This document shows, piece by piece, positions 7,419 through 17,331 of a stretch of 50,089 nt of DNA. Origin of the DNA: an uncultured beta proteobacterium. GTDB taxonomy: Bacteria; Pseudomonadota; Gammaproteobacteria; Burkholderiales; Burkholderiaceae_A. The stretch's first letter is position 1, and each line of letters begins with the position of its first letter. The stretch spans positions 1-50,089 of the forward strand of contig CACIGF010000005.1 of NCBI GenBank assembly GCA_902586195.1, in the 5' to 3' direction. Below the pieces are notes generated by a model that was not told the DNA's origin, searched no databases, and worked only from the letters and a program-made list of their open reading frames with translations. A program made the position numbers and the translations under genes.

Positions 7419-8717
7419 TTATATTATTAGTATTCCTCGGAAATCATTCACATTAGTTAATGTAGGACCTGTAGTTATTACGTTTTTTAATGGTTCAAAA
7501 ACTCCGAGCGCATCATTATTCTCTAAACATTTTTTGGGATTAATTCCCATGGTAATACTGTCTTGAATAGACGTTGGAGTGAAATATACGCCTGCATGGG
7601 GACTAATCCCATCAATTCCATCTGTATCACCAGCCACACCATAAACATTTATACTACTTTCTGTCAAGGATGAGATTTTTAAAGCAACGCTCAAAAGGAA
7701 TTCGGCACATCTACCTCCTCTACCGTCTCCCGAGACAGTCACAGTGCATTCTCCTCCCGATAGTATAAGCAACGGTTTTTGAATATCCGTAGTATCAGAT
7801 GAAGCGACTGAGAACGCCCAACCACCAATGACTTCTCCGACATCTTTTGCTTCGCCAGTTATGGCATCGCCCATAGAAATACAACTAATTCCCTGGGCTT
7901 CAGCGTATTTTTTTACAGCATTCAGGCTTGTCATAGCGGTAGCAATGACAGCCTCACTAACATGTCGAAGCCTAGTATCACCAGGTTTTGGATTATCTTC
8001 AATTTCTCGACGTTTTCCTTTCTCAAGATGCTCTCTTATCTTAGGAGGCGCATTTACTTGCCATCGATTCAAGACATCTATTGCATCCTGAAACGTACTT
8101 GGATCAGGAGAACATGGTCCCGACGCAATATCACTTGGGTTATCGCCGACCACATCTGAAATTATTAATGCGCAAACAGGAGCCTTGCTTTTCAAGGCTA
8201 GTTTACCTCCCTGAATCTTTGAGATGTGCTTTCTTACTATGTTTATATCTGTTATGGGAGCCCCACACCGAAGTAACTCTTTTGTTACTAGTTTAATATC
8301 CTCATTTTCTAAACCATCAGCAGGAAGACTCAGCAAACTTGACCCACCACCCGAAATTAAACATAACAGTAAGTCGTCCTCACCCAAAGCACCGACACTC
8401 TCATAAATCTCTCTCGCAGCATCCTCTCCAGCATCATCTGGCACAGGATGGCCTGCTTCTATACATTTAATGTTTTTCAACGGAAGGCCGTGTGCATAAC
8501 GGGTTATGACAATTCCAGATAAGCTAACTCCTGAGGCCCATTCGATCTCAACAGCTTTTGCCATACTTGCTGCTGCCTTGCCTGCCCCGACAATAAGTAC
8601 CCGACCAGTGGGAGGTGAAGGCAAAAAGTTTCGCAGAGATTTTATTGGATTAGCCGACTCGATAGCTATGCTAAAACAATTCAGTAGAAAATCTCTAGGG
8701 TCTTTTTTGATATTCAT
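7419..8717 (-). CDS. Glycerate 2-kinase (DUF4147/MOFRL family, GckA/TtuD type)
   Basis: Predicted to phosphorylate D-glycerate to 2-phosphoglycerate, feeding glyoxylate or tartrate breakdown into glycolysis. The N-terminal half (about 1-240) is the DUF4147 glycerate kinase domain with VLIVGAGKAAASMAKA and the Gly/Ser loop CLISGGGSSLLSLP. The C-terminal half carries the MOFRL domain with ILSGGECTVTVSGDGRGGR and GVAGDTDGIDG. The 432 residues fit the family. No glyoxylate carboligase or tartronate semialdehyde reductase is beside it, so the source of glycerate cannot be read from context. Glycerate 2-kinase and hydroxypyruvate reductase annotations are often confused for this family; the domains support the kinase. 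Confidence 0.88.
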   Translation of the reverse strand: MNIKKDPRDFLLNCFSIAIESANPIKSLRNFLPSPPTGRVLIVGAGKAAASMAKAVEIEWASGVSLSGIVITRYAHGLPLKNIKCIEAGHPVPDDAGEDAAREIYESVGALGEDDLLLCLISGGGSSLLSLPADGLENEDIKLVTKELLRCGAPITDINIVRKHISKIQGGKLALKSKAPVCALIISDVVGDNPSDIASGPCSPDPSTFQDAIDVLNRWQVNAPPKIREHLEKGKRREIEDNPKPGDTRLRHVSEAVIATAMTSLNAVKKYAEAQGISCISMGDAITGEAKDVGEVIGGWAFSVASSDTTDIQKPLLILSGGECTVTVSGDGRGGRCAEFLLSVALKISSLTESSINVYGVAGDTDGIDGISPHAGVYFTPTSIQDSITMGINPKKCLENNDALGVFEPLKNVITTGPTLTNVNDFRGILII

Positions 8718-8755
8718 GATTTAGACTAAATAATAAATTTACATTATACCAATAC

Positions 8756-10543
8756 TTAAGGTCTCTCTTCACTTTGGATTCTCCAAAGTTCAGAATATTT
8801 CCCTCCAGTTTTAAGTAAACTCTCATGTGTACCTTTTTGAGTGATAACCCCTTTGTCAAGAACCAGAATCTCATTCGCAGAGATAATAGTTGAAAGGCGA
8901 TGAGCAATAATTAAACATGTTTTTTCAGCGGAGATAGTCAAGATGGCCTCTTGTATAGCCTTTTCAGTTTTCGAATCCAAGGAAGATGTGGCTTCATCAA
9001 ATATCATAATTTTAGGCTGTTTCAATAAAGCTCTAGCAATCGCCACTCTCTGTTTTTCCCCACCGGATAGTTTCAAACCTCTCTCACCAACAACCGTCTG
9101 GATTCCTAAAGGCAAAGATGAAATAAAAACATCTAAGTTGGTTAGTTGGATTACCTTTCTTAGGTCATCTTCCGATACGTTGATATAACCGTATTTCAGG
9201 TTGTACTCGAGTGTTTCATTAAATAAGACTGGATCCTGGGGCACAACCGCAATATTCGATCTTAACTCACTTTGACTCAGATCCCGGATATCAATCCCGC
9301 CGTATGTGATTCGTCCAGACGTAACATCATAAAATCTAAACAACAACTTAGAAATAGTACTTTTCCCACCACCCGAGTAACCTACAATGGCGGTTGTTTT
9401 TCCTGGTTGAAGAGCAAAATTGAGATCTTTCAAAATTAGACGACTACCATAAGAAAATGAAACATTTTCAAAATTAAGCGTAGCTGAATCGGGAATTTTT
9501 TTTAAGTTAACTTTATCTTTTATATCTGGCTCTTCATTAATGAGACCAAACATTTTTTCTATATCAACGAGAGATTGCTTTAACTCTCGGTAGAGCACCC
9601 CTAAAAAATTTAACGGTAGAAAAAGCTGAATCAAAAAAGCGTTTATAAGGACTAGATCTCCTATTGTCATGAACCCTTTTGTAAATTGAGAATATGCCAG
9701 TAACAGGATCAAAACGGCTGAAAAACTAATAATTATGGCCTGTCCTAAATTTAGAACAGAGAGAGAACCTTGACTTTTTTCTGCTGCTTTCTGCCAGATT
9801 AGCAATTTATTTTTATAGCGCTTCTCTTCAAATTTTTCATTATTAAAATATTTAACGGTCTCATAATTCATCAAAGAATCTACCACGGTTGCATTAGCCT
9901 CTGCATCAGACTCATTCATACTCCTCCTCAGCATTATTCTCCAGTTCGTAACATAAATTGTAAAAATCGCATAAAGGAAAATTGTTGAAAGAATGATAAT
10001 TGCAAAAAACAAATCATAATTTATGGCAAGCCAACTAGCAACAAAAATTACTTCAAAGAACGTCGGCAAAACACTATATAAAGTAAAGTTTACAATAGTG
10101 CTGATCCCTCTTATTCCTCTTTCTAACTCTCTTGTTAACGAGCCAGTTTTCTTAGACAAATGGAAACTTAGAGATAACTGATGTAGGTTTTGGAATACTT
10201 TCAGCGCTATTTCGCTGACAGCATTGTAGGTCACTTTTACAAAAACAAACTCTCTAAGCTCGGCAAAGCCAATCGATAAAAATCTCAGAACTCCATAAAT
10301 GATAATAAGGAAAATTGGATAGTAAATTAATTTACCATCAGAGTGAAAGAACCCTCCAATCAATCTGGCTACATTTTGACTATCGGACACGTGATCAACT
10401 AAATATTTAAAAATTATAGGAACTGAAACTAAAGTTGCCTTTGCACCGATTAACGCAAACAACGCCAATATCATTCTTCCTTTGAATTTAAGAAAAAATG
10501 GCAGAAAATCTCGAATTACATTAAGAAAATTTTTTGATTCCAT
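8756..10543 (-). CDS. ABC transporter, Atm1/ABCB7 type (membrane and ATPase domains fused)
   Basis: Predicted half-transporter that exports glutathione-linked sulfur, iron-sulfur or metal species across the inner membrane as a homodimer. Six membrane helices span about residues 20-310, followed by an ATPase domain from about 355. Walker A is GYSGGGKST (388-396), the signature is LSGGEKQRVAIARALL and Walker B is IMIFDEATSSLD. The strongly conserved segment DSLMNYETVKYFNNE (222-236) is the mark of the Atm1 group and separates it from MsbA or HlyB types. It follows DUF429 by 6 bases. The frataxin gene elsewhere in the window fits an iron-sulfur theme, but no direct link is seen. Confidence 0.9.
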   Translation of the reverse strand: MESKNFLNVIRDFLPFFLKFKGRMILALFALIGAKATLVSVPIIFKYLVDHVSDSQNVARLIGGFFHSDGKLIYYPIFLIIIYGVLRFLSIGFAELREFVFVKVTYNAVSEIALKVFQNLHQLSLSFHLSKKTGSLTRELERGIRGISTIVNFTLYSVLPTFFEVIFVASWLAINYDLFFAIIILSTIFLYAIFTIYVTNWRIMLRRSMNESDAEANATVVDSLMNYETVKYFNNEKFEEKRYKNKLLIWQKAAEKSQGSLSVLNLGQAIIISFSAVLILLLAYSQFTKGFMTIGDLVLINAFLIQLFLPLNFLGVLYRELKQSLVDIEKMFGLINEEPDIKDKVNLKKIPDSATLNFENVSFSYGSRLILKDLNFALQPGKTTAIVGYSGGGKSTISKLLFRFYDVTSGRITYGGIDIRDLSQSELRSNIAVVPQDPVLFNETLEYNLKYGYINVSEDDLRKVIQLTNLDVFISSLPLGIQTVVGERGLKLSGGEKQRVAIARALLKQPKIMIFDEATSSLDSKTEKAIQEAILTISAEKTCLIIAHRLSTIISANEILVLDKGVITQKGTHESLLKTGGKYSELWRIQSEERP

Positions 10544-10549
10544 ATGATC

Positions 10550-11431
10550 TCAACTCAGAGCGATCCATCCCTCTAGAGGATCTAAATTTTTTGGGAGCCC
10601 AAAGTTTTTCATTTTGATAACTTCTGCAGCCTGGAGCGCACATATAGCCGCATCAAGATAATCTCCCTTACAATCCATGATCATCCGGTTTTGTAACTCC
10701 AAGCTGCTTTTTAGTTTTGTTGACATTCCTGCCTTACCATATCTTAAATATTTCACAATATTTTTTCGTATCATAACGCGTACTGATGAATCTTTATTTT
10801 TGTCATCGTTTTTGTAAGATTTTGTACTAACAACTCTTGCAGTAAGTGCTGGGTAAACCTCGAATGCGAGTCTGCTGTTAAAATTACAGTCGCCCATCAT
10901 AGATCTATTAATATTCTTTTGTTCCTGCATTGGATTAAAATTTTTTTGGTGTGCTGGAAAGATCAACCCAGCTTTTCTTATCCGTTCAATCCCTGCATGC
11001 GTCATCCATGCAACTGGAGGATTTACCCATCTCATAGCTGGACTAGATTTGGATGCTCTATCGGTACTCCTGTATGCAAATTTTTCTCCATAATTTTTTG
11101 TACTACACCACTTTATAAAAAAGTTCTTGATAACTTCCTTGTCTAAGGAGCAATAAAATCTTGTAAAAATATCCCAACGAGAAGGCCAGCCAAAATACTC
11201 AATAAGATCACGAGGCATGCTAAACGGTAAATCGAAACCACCAATCCAGGGGCCCCTTTGAGACAAGAACTCCTCGAATAGGTCCAGAGACTCTATCGAA
11301 TGGAAACGAGATAAACTGAGTTCATTATTTGAGCAAGACTCCAAGACAGAGCCACGGAGCCAACACTCCGCTACCATGATAGGCTTTTTCTTAGATGGAG
11401 CTGAGCTAAAATCTATTCCGTAAACTTTCAT
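10550..11431 (-). CDS. DUF429 protein, predicted RNase H-fold nuclease
   Basis: No biochemical function is established. The N-terminus GIDFSSAP places an acidic residue at the end of the first strand, as in RNase H-like folds. GGFDLPFSMPRD follows near residue 80, and GDYLDAAICALQAAEV near the C-terminus gives the final acidic helix typical of DUF429. I chose the ATG at 11431; a TTG two codons upstream (11437) is possible. It starts a few bases after the ligase stop and is followed 6 bases later by the Atm1-like gene, so it appears cotranscribed with ligase and exonuclease, which hints at nucleic acid work. Confidence 0.72.
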   Translation of the reverse strand: MKVYGIDFSSAPSKKKPIMVAECWLRGSVLESCSNNELSLSRFHSIESLDLFEEFLSQRGPWIGGFDLPFSMPRDLIEYFGWPSRWDIFTRFYCSLDKEVIKNFFIKWCSTKNYGEKFAYRSTDRASKSSPAMRWVNPPVAWMTHAGIERIRKAGLIFPAHQKNFNPMQEQKNINRSMMGDCNFNSRLAFEVYPALTARVVSTKSYKNDDKNKDSSVRVMIRKNIVKYLRYGKAGMSTKLKSSLELQNRMIMDCKGDYLDAAICALQAAEVIKMKNFGLPKNLDPLEGWIALS

Positions 11432-11438
11432 TTGCAAA

Positions 11439-13184
11439 CTAAATTAATTTTTTTAAAGCCGATAATCGATCTATATCATTTAGCGTCTTGTCGAGACGAA
11501 TTCTTCTCATCCTGGGGAATCTTACCGAAATTCCAGATTTATGCCTTTTGGATTCTGATATAGAATCAAAAAGTAACTCCACTATGATTTCTGGCCGAAC
11601 CTTTTTTACAGGACCATAACTTTCTTCTGTAATCTTTTTAATTTTCCTATCAATCACTTTAATATCTGAATTGGATAGCCCTGAATATGCCTTAGCAAAA
11701 GGTACTAATTCTTCAGTCTCCTTTTCATCATTAAATATGGCAAATGTGTAATCGGAAAAAATACCGCTCCGAATCCCGTGACCCTTTTGTGCATAAATTA
11801 TAACTGCATCTGCACTAAGGGGATTCATTTTCCATTTAAAGCTATCGTAGCCAGTTTTACCCTTTGTTCTTCCAACACTATATTGGCCATTCTTTCTTTT
11901 TAACATCACTCCTTCTGAGTTATTCTGCCGAGCACTGATCCGTTTTTTATCGATTTCTATGGGAGACAGATTGATAAAAATCGGTGAGAGCATAAACTCT
12001 TGCTCTGTCAAGCGCTCTTTAAATAATTTTTCTAAAATTATTTTTCTATTTTTTAAAGTATCAGATCTCAAGTCTTGACCTTTCAGACTTAAAATATCAT
12101 ATGCCATGAAAATTACCTTATCAAAACCATCATCATTCTCTGATTTCAATTTAGGTTTTTTTCTACTCAAAATTCTTTGGATTGACGAAAAGTTTTTAGG
12201 TTTGTTCTTTTTAAAATCCCAAACAAGCAATTCTCCATCTAAGATAACATCTTCATTTAAACATTTATTTGCCGCAGCAATTAACCCGGGGAATTTTTCT
12301 GAGACAAATTCTTCTCCTCTTGTCCAAAGTTGTATATCTTTTTCCTGTGTCTCTATATTAATTTTTACTAGTAATTGTATTCGTATACCATCCCATTTCC
12401 ATTCAACGATCCAGTTCTCTGGTCTGTATAATCGAAGAAAATCATCTTTTATTTGATCCGACAGGTTTTGCGATAAATAGAACGGAAAAGGGATAGCAGT
12501 ATTCATATCCAATTTAAAGGTTCTCTGTTCGCTCGGCAACAGTTCTGAGAAAAGGTACTTAGCAACTTCGACATTCGCATAATTCTGTTTAAAAAATACT
12601 ATCAATCTGGAGGCGATTAGCTCTTTATCAACACCACAAATCTCCGAAATTGCCTGCGTAACCTGCAGCCTTGAAACACCAAGCCTAAAACCACCAGTGA
12701 ACATTTTACAAACGGTGAAAACATAATAGAAACTTTTGTTCTCAAAATCCCGTGTTAAAAAGTTTATTTTTTTTCTTTCATCTGCATTTTTTATCTCCAT
12801 AAAGCTTCGAATCTTTTTGTGCAATGAAACAGAAAAATCATCGTTGATTTCTTTTTTATCACATACCAGGTGAGCTATTGTCTCCGCCAAATCTCCTACT
12901 GATTCATAGCACTCATCAAATAACCATTGCGGCATATTCGTTTTTCTTATGGTACATATTTTCAATAATTTAGAGCTGAAAATTCGATTGAGCTTTTCTC
13001 CTGAAAGAAGGTATATTGCCCAATAAACTGAGGACCATTCATCTTGATTTTTGTTGAGGTTTTTCGCCGTATTTTTGTTTTCTAATGGAAGAGAATATTC
13101 GAAATATTCCTTGATAAGATTTTTTTTTTCAAGAATGCCTAATGCCTGATCAAGGCTTCGTATTAGTTTTACGAATTGAATCAT
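11439..13184 (-). CDS. ATP-dependent DNA ligase (LigB/cisplatin-type, exonuclease-associated)
   Basis: Seals DNA nicks using ATP; an accessory to the NAD-dependent LigA expected elsewhere. The 581 residues comprise an N-terminal helical DNA-binding domain (about 1-215), the nucleotidyltransferase domain with adenylation motif EWKWDGIR (Lys263), motif III near DGELLVWD, motif IV EGVMLKR and motif V FKWKMNPLSADAVIIYAQ, then an OB-fold domain ending in PRMRRIRLDK. This is the bacterial type that occurs beside a beta-CASP exonuclease, as here, separated by a single base. The two other usual partners, an Lhr-type helicase and a metallophosphoesterase, are absent from the window. Confidence 0.92.
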   Translation of the reverse strand: MIQFVKLIRSLDQALGILEKKNLIKEYFEYSLPLENKNTAKNLNKNQDEWSSVYWAIYLLSGEKLNRIFSSKLLKICTIRKTNMPQWLFDECYESVGDLAETIAHLVCDKKEINDDFSVSLHKKIRSFMEIKNADERKKINFLTRDFENKSFYYVFTVCKMFTGGFRLGVSRLQVTQAISEICGVDKELIASRLIVFFKQNYANVEVAKYLFSELLPSEQRTFKLDMNTAIPFPFYLSQNLSDQIKDDFLRLYRPENWIVEWKWDGIRIQLLVKINIETQEKDIQLWTRGEEFVSEKFPGLIAAANKCLNEDVILDGELLVWDFKKNKPKNFSSIQRILSRKKPKLKSENDDGFDKVIFMAYDILSLKGQDLRSDTLKNRKIILEKLFKERLTEQEFMLSPIFINLSPIEIDKKRISARQNNSEGVMLKRKNGQYSVGRTKGKTGYDSFKWKMNPLSADAVIIYAQKGHGIRSGIFSDYTFAIFNDEKETEELVPFAKAYSGLSNSDIKVIDRKIKKITEESYGPVKKVRPEIIVELLFDSISESKRHKSGISVRFPRMRRIRLDKTLNDIDRLSALKKLI

Positions 13185-13185
13185 T

Positions 13186-14184
13186 TTAGTTACTATTTGC
13201 GAGGGTTAGATCACTTGTTCCAACCCCTCTTTCCTCAATATACTTTCGAAAAACATTTGATTTTCCGTGTACAGTGATTACATTTTCTGGTTCTGTTAGT
13301 TCAACTAATCTGTTTAGTTCATTCCAATCTGCATGATCCGATAGAACAAATCCTTTGCAGCCTGTTTCTCTTCGTCTGTTTCCTCTAACTGCCATCCAAC
13401 CAGAAACTACCGCTTCAATACAAGGCTTACAATTACCAATTATTTTTGTAGCCTTCACACTCGGCGGTAATAAAATGAGGGTAGAGTCTTTAACTTCCTT
13501 ATGTGGAGAAAAAGTAGAATGATCTGGAAAATCGATTCCGTGATGTTTATAGATATTATTGATAGCCGAGATACTTGGATGTACCTTTATACTCCCAGGA
13601 AATGTGGATGTTCCGAAATACCTTTTTATCCCATGTAAGATTCTTTGAGATTTCCCTAGGGAATAACAATATAAAACTAAGTTCATTTTTGTTTGTTTGC
13701 AATTCTCCCACAATTGGAAAATTTCTTTGAAAACCTTTAATTCATTTCTCCAACGAAATATGGGTAACCCGAATGTAGATTCCATAACCAATACATCGGT
13801 TTTTATCGGCTCAAAAGCATCACAGGAAGAATCTTCAGCCAATCTGAAATCCCCAGTATATAACCACCTACGACCCTTCGCTTCTAAAAGTATTTGTGCA
13901 GCCCCAAGAACATGACTCGCAGGATACAATGTTAGCTTGATATCACCGATCCTTATACTTTTCCTAAAATTTAATGATTGAATACTCTCAAATTTTACTC
14001 GATGACGAATAATCTTTTCTGACCTATTAGAGCAAAGAATCTTTTTATGTCCGTTTCTCGAATGATCTGCATGACCGTGAGAGATGACTGCATTTTCTAC
14101 CGGCAATATAGGATCTATATAAAATCTGCCCAATGGACAGTACATCCCTTCCCTGCGAAATACAATCAATTCGTCATTTTTCAT
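13186..14184 (-). CDS. Ligase-associated DNA exonuclease (metallo-beta-lactamase/beta-CASP fold)
   Basis: Predicted SNM1/Artemis-like DNA nuclease that would trim ends before ligation. The metal-binding signature is SHGHADHSRNGH (His36, His38, Asp40, His41), with further motifs in YPASHVLGAAQILLE and YTGDF and the beta-CASP part with CYSLGKSQRI; the C-terminal metal-site region reads FVLSDHADW and VHGKS. The 332 residues fit the ligase-associated group. Its ATG overlaps the nudB stop in an ATGA arrangement (14181-14184) and the ligase follows after one base, so translational coupling from nudB is expected. Confidence 0.9.
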   Translation of the reverse strand: MKNDELIVFRREGMYCPLGRFYIDPILPVENAVISHGHADHSRNGHKKILCSNRSEKIIRHRVKFESIQSLNFRKSIRIGDIKLTLYPASHVLGAAQILLEAKGRRWLYTGDFRLAEDSSCDAFEPIKTDVLVMESTFGLPIFRWRNELKVFKEIFQLWENCKQTKMNLVLYCYSLGKSQRILHGIKRYFGTSTFPGSIKVHPSISAINNIYKHHGIDFPDHSTFSPHKEVKDSTLILLPPSVKATKIIGNCKPCIEAVVSGWMAVRGNRRRETGCKGFVLSDHADWNELNRLVELTEPENVITVHGKSNVFRKYIEERGVGTSDLTLANSN

Positions 14185-14636
14185 TTAGAACTAGATGAGT
14201 AGTTTACTAAATCCCGTATTGCCTCTTTGTTGGTCCAAGAAAAACATCGTTTTATAGCCTCTGCCGAATTTAACCAGCAGTACGATGAATGCTCCCTAGG
14301 AGACAATTTTATTTGCAAATCTTTAGGAACAAGTAAAGAAAAAAAATGCTCTCGATTAAACTTAACATCTTCTGGATACCGATGCGCCCAGTGTTGAAAA
14401 ATTTTAAAATGTCTTGCAATTTTCCAGTCTTTTAATTCAAATTTATCCGCATCAATTCCCGTTTCTTCCTTCAATTCCCTCCTTGCCGCATCGAAAAGTG
14501 GTTCGCTGTAACTATCAAGACTTCCGGTGACAGACTGCCAATAACCTTTTTTATCTGATCGTTCCAGCAATAAAATATTTTTATCGACATCATGGACTAC
14601 TATTAAGACTGAAATGGGAATTTTTTTTTTTACCAC
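14181..14636 (-). CDS. nudB: Dihydroneopterin triphosphate diphosphatase NudB
   Basis: Nudix hydrolase that removes pyrophosphate from dihydroneopterin triphosphate in folate synthesis. The Nudix box is intact: a Gly at the start of GSLDSYSEPLFDAARREL and then KEETGI, giving GX5EX7REUXEEXGU. The 151 residues and the position directly after aspS match betaproteobacterial NudB. The start is GTG at 14636, sharing one base with the aspS TAG stop, so the two genes are probably coupled. Confidence 0.87.
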   Translation of the reverse strand: MVKKKIPISVLIVVHDVDKNILLLERSDKKGYWQSVTGSLDSYSEPLFDAARRELKEETGIDADKFELKDWKIARHFKIFQHWAHRYPEDVKFNREHFFSLLVPKDLQIKLSPREHSSYCWLNSAEAIKRCFSWTNKEAIRDLVNYSSSSK

Positions 14637-16444
14637 TAATTTGTTTTCTTGAGTGTGAGGCCTATCTCATCGAGCTGTTGCTTACTGGCATAACCAGGAG
14701 CCTGAGTTAGCAGGCATTGACCTCTTTGAGTTTTTGGAAAGGGAATAACATCTCTGATGGAGGGAGCATTGCAGAGCAGAGCTACGAGTCTGTCTAATCC
14801 AAAAGCTATCCCACCATGCGGAGGAGATCCATAGCTTAGTGCATCAAGCAGAAACCCAAACTTATCTCTAGCTTCTTCTTCCGAAATTCCTATTGCTGTA
14901 AATATTGCTTTCTGAATGTCCATTTTGTGTATCCGTATTGAACCGCCTCCGACCTCGGAGCCATTAATCACCATATCATAAGCCTGAGAAAGACAGGCGC
15001 CAGGATCAGAAGTGAGCATACCTTCATGCTCCTTCTTCGGGGCAGTAAAAGGATGGTGCATTGCAGTCCATCTATTTAACTCGGAATCGTATTCAAACAT
15101 AGGAAAATCAATTACCCACAAAGGCTTCCAACCGACCTCAAAAAGATTGTTTTCTTTAGCAAAATCACTATATCCAATTTTTGTAATTAAAGCGCCCAAA
15201 GAATCATTTACAACTTTCTGACTACCAGCCCCAAAAAATAAAATATCACCGGTCCTTACTTTTGTTTTTTCAAGAATCAGATCTAATGCCTTTTCGTCAA
15301 TATTTTTAACTATAGGTGACTGTAGACCATTTCTACCTTGTGAAAGATCATTGATTTTTATCCACGCTAAGCCCTTTGCTCCAAATATTTTTACATATTC
15401 TGTCAGATCATCTATTTCTTTTCGAGTTAGTTTTTCTCCTCCAGGCACACGCAATACACTAACCTTCCCACCAGACCTTGCAGCATCTGCAAAAATTTTA
15501 AATTCAATATTTTTTACGATTTCAGAAATCTCACATAACGACAGATTAATTCGCAGGTCTGGCTTATCAGTACCAAAATTTTCAATAGCTTCTTTATAGG
15601 TGAGAACTTTAAAAGGTCTCTCTAGCTCAACATTTGAGACTTTTAAGAAGACTGTTGCAATCATTTCTTCGAATACTGCTCTAATTTCAAGTTCGTTAAG
15701 AAACGTGGTCTCACAGTCTATTTGAGTGAACTCTGGTTGTCTGTCGGCTCTCAGATCTTCGTCGCGAAAACATTTTGTTATTTGATAGTAGCGATCAAAT
15801 CCAGCTATCATCAATAGTTGTTTAAAAAGTTGTGGGGATTGAGGAAGGGCAAAAAACTCACCTCTATTTATTCTAGAACCAACTAAAAAGTCTCTCGCTC
15901 CCTCAGGGGTCGACTTAGTCAGCACCGGTGTTTCGATGTCTAAGAAATCTGACCCGTTGAGAAATGTCCTTACTTCTTTGATAAAATTATGACGTAACAA
16001 AATATTTTTTTGCATTTGTTCCGTTCTAAGGTCAATCACTCGATTAGCAAGCCGAGTATTCTCATTAATTGATGAGTCATCAAGAGGAAACGGAGGAGTT
16101 TCGGATGTGTTTAAAATTTCAAGTTTTGAACAGACAATCTCCACAAAGCCACTGGCCAAATTAGCATTTTCACTACCTTTAGGTCTATTACGTACTCGCC
16201 CAACCACTCTTAAACAATACTCGTTTCTAACCTTTTCTGCCAGGGAAAAAACCTCATGGTCTTCGGGATTACACACTATCTGCGCCCTTCCTGATATATC
16301 TCTGAGATCAATAAAAATAACCCCACCATGATCTCTCGTTTTTGCTACCCAACCGCAAAGGGAAACCTGTAAATCACATTGCTTTACCGTTAAGTGACCG
16401 CAATAGTGGCTTCTCATGGAGTTGCTATCTTTTTTCACTTCCAT
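14636..16444 (-). CDS. aspS: Aspartyl-tRNA synthetase AspS
   Basis: Class II synthetase charging tRNA-Asp (possibly also tRNA-Asn in organisms that lack AsnRS). An N-terminal OB-fold anticodon-binding domain (about 10-115) has [21 protein letters not shown]. The catalytic core shows motif 2 around [21 protein letters not shown] and motif 3 [10 protein letters not shown], with the bacterial GAD insertion between. The frame allows two starts: ATG 16444 has AAAGG 6 bases upstream but overlaps fmdB by 20 bases, while ATG 16417 (MRSHYCGHL) matches the usual family N-terminus and leaves a 7-base gap. The first is listed; the second is about equally likely. Confidence 0.95.
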   Translation of the reverse strand: MEVKKDSNSMRSHYCGHLTVKQCDLQVSLCGWVAKTRDHGGVIFIDLRDISGRAQIVCNPEDHEVFSLAEKVRNEYCLRVVGRVRNRPKGSENANLASGFVEIVCSKLEILNTSETPPFPLDDSSINENTRLANRVIDLRTEQMQKNILLRHNFIKEVRTFLNGSDFLDIETPVLTKSTPEGARDFLVGSRINRGEFFALPQSPQLFKQLLMIAGFDRYYQITKCFRDEDLRADRQPEFTQIDCETTFLNELEIRAVFEEMIATVFLKVSNVELERPFKVLTYKEAIENFGTDKPDLRINLSLCEISEIVKNIEFKIFADAARSGGKVSVLRVPGGEKLTRKEIDDLTEYVKIFGAKGLAWIKINDLSQGRNGLQSPIVKNIDEKALDLILEKTKVRTGDILFFGAGSQKVVNDSLGALITKIGYSDFAKENNLFEVGWKPLWVIDFPMFEYDSELNRWTAMHHPFTAPKKEHEGMLTSDPGACLSQAYDMVINGSEVGGGSIRIHKMDIQKAIFTAIGISEEEARDKFGFLLDALSYGSPPHGGIAFGLDRLVALLCNAPSIRDVIPFPKTQRGQCLLTQAPGYASKQQLDEIGLTLKKTN

Positions 16445-16808
16445 GCGTAGCCTTTACCTTATTTTCTTTCACGGGATTTTTTTTCTCTACTGCAACAGAT
16501 TTCTTATCCCCACTGTTCCTAGTGGTAGCAGAATTTTCTCCATGGTTTTCCCCTTTGCCACTACTATCATCGCCACTTTTTTTCTCACCTTGCGCATTTT
16601 GTTTCTTTTCCTGACCTTTTCCTTTTTGATCTTTAAAGTCAGTTACATACCAACCCCCTCCTTTTAATACAAACCCCGCAGCTGTAAGCTGTTTGGCATA
16701 TGAATCTTTTCCGCAAGCTGGGCATATAGTTAAGGGCGCATCAGACATCTTTTGCAGGACATCAGATTGATGCCCGCAAGCATTACACTTGTAAGAATAA
16801 ATGGGCAT
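16425..16808 (-). CDS. FmdB/CxxC-CxxC zinc-ribbon protein
   Basis: FmdB-type putative regulatory protein. Residues 1-50 form a single zinc ribbon with CNAC (Cys8, Cys11) and CPAC (Cys29, Cys32), followed by the family [14 protein letters not shown]. Residues about 60-127 are a low-complexity, charged Lys/Glu/Ser/Asn-rich tail with no predicted fold, which is usual in this family. Function is unknown; binding to RNA or DNA is only inferred. In other Betaproteobacteria I recall a DUF502 membrane gene between fmdB and aspS; here there is none. Confidence 0.85.
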   Translation of the reverse strand: MPIYSYKCNACGHQSDVLQKMSDAPLTICPACGKDSYAKQLTAAGFVLKGGGWYVTDFKDQKGKGQEKKQNAQGEKKSGDDSSGKGENHGENSATTRNSGDKKSVAVEKKNPVKENKVKATHGSEKR

Positions 16809-16837
16809 AAGTGTCTCTTATTTGTTTATATAAAATT

Positions 16838-17308
16838 CTAAAAAGGTATATCGTCATCCAGATCTTCAAAACCCTTTGCTATTGGGCTATCGCCGGACTT
16901 TGACGTATTTGCTTTTCTGGGAGAACCTGGCTCATCTCTTGTGATGCTATTGGAAGCTTCACTACTTGCACCGGCTCTAGACCCAAGCATTTGCATATTG
17001 TCTCCAACTATTTCAGTAGTATAACGATCTTGGCCATTTTGATCCTGCCACTTCCTGGTCTGTAATCTTCCTTCAACATAAACCGATTGTCCTTTTTTTA
17101 AATACTCTCTAGCAACTTCTGCCAGTCTATTGTAGAGCACTATTTTATGCCACTCTGTTTGTTCTTTTAACTCACCAGAACTTTTATCTTTATATCTTGA
17201 ACTAGTTGCAAGGGAAAGATTCGCAATAGCACGTTCATCAGAGGTATACCGTATCTCAGGATCCCTACCCAAATTACCCAAAACTATTACTCTATTTACT
17301 GAAGCCAT
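16838..17308 (-). CDS. ssb: Single-stranded DNA-binding protein
   Basis: Coats single-stranded DNA in replication and repair and recruits partners through its tail. Residues 1-110 are the OB fold, starting [21 protein letters not shown] and including the WHKIVLY and VYVEGRL segments. A Ser/Asn/Gly-rich linker follows, and the acidic tip is DLDDDIPF, the partner-binding C-terminus. The 156 residues are normal. It follows the MFS gene by 23 bases on the same strand, with divergent uvrA beyond; ssb near uvrA is common in Proteobacteria. Confidence 0.97.
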   Translation of the reverse strand: MASVNRVIVLGNLGRDPEIRYTSDERAIANLSLATSSRYKDKSSGELKEQTEWHKIVLYNRLAEVAREYLKKGQSVYVEGRLQTRKWQDQNGQDRYTTEIVGDNMQMLGSRAGASSEASNSITRDEPGSPRKANTSKSGDSPIAKGFEDLDDDIPF

Positions 17309-17331
17309 TACGCCGCCTTCTATTTTCCAAT

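Noticed and set aside
16342-16667. Hydrophobic, Phe/Ser-rich frames on the plus strand, looking like membrane peptides
   Set aside because: They are the reverse of the Lys/Glu-rich tail of fmdB and the start of aspS, which gives Phe/Leu/Ser runs by chance.
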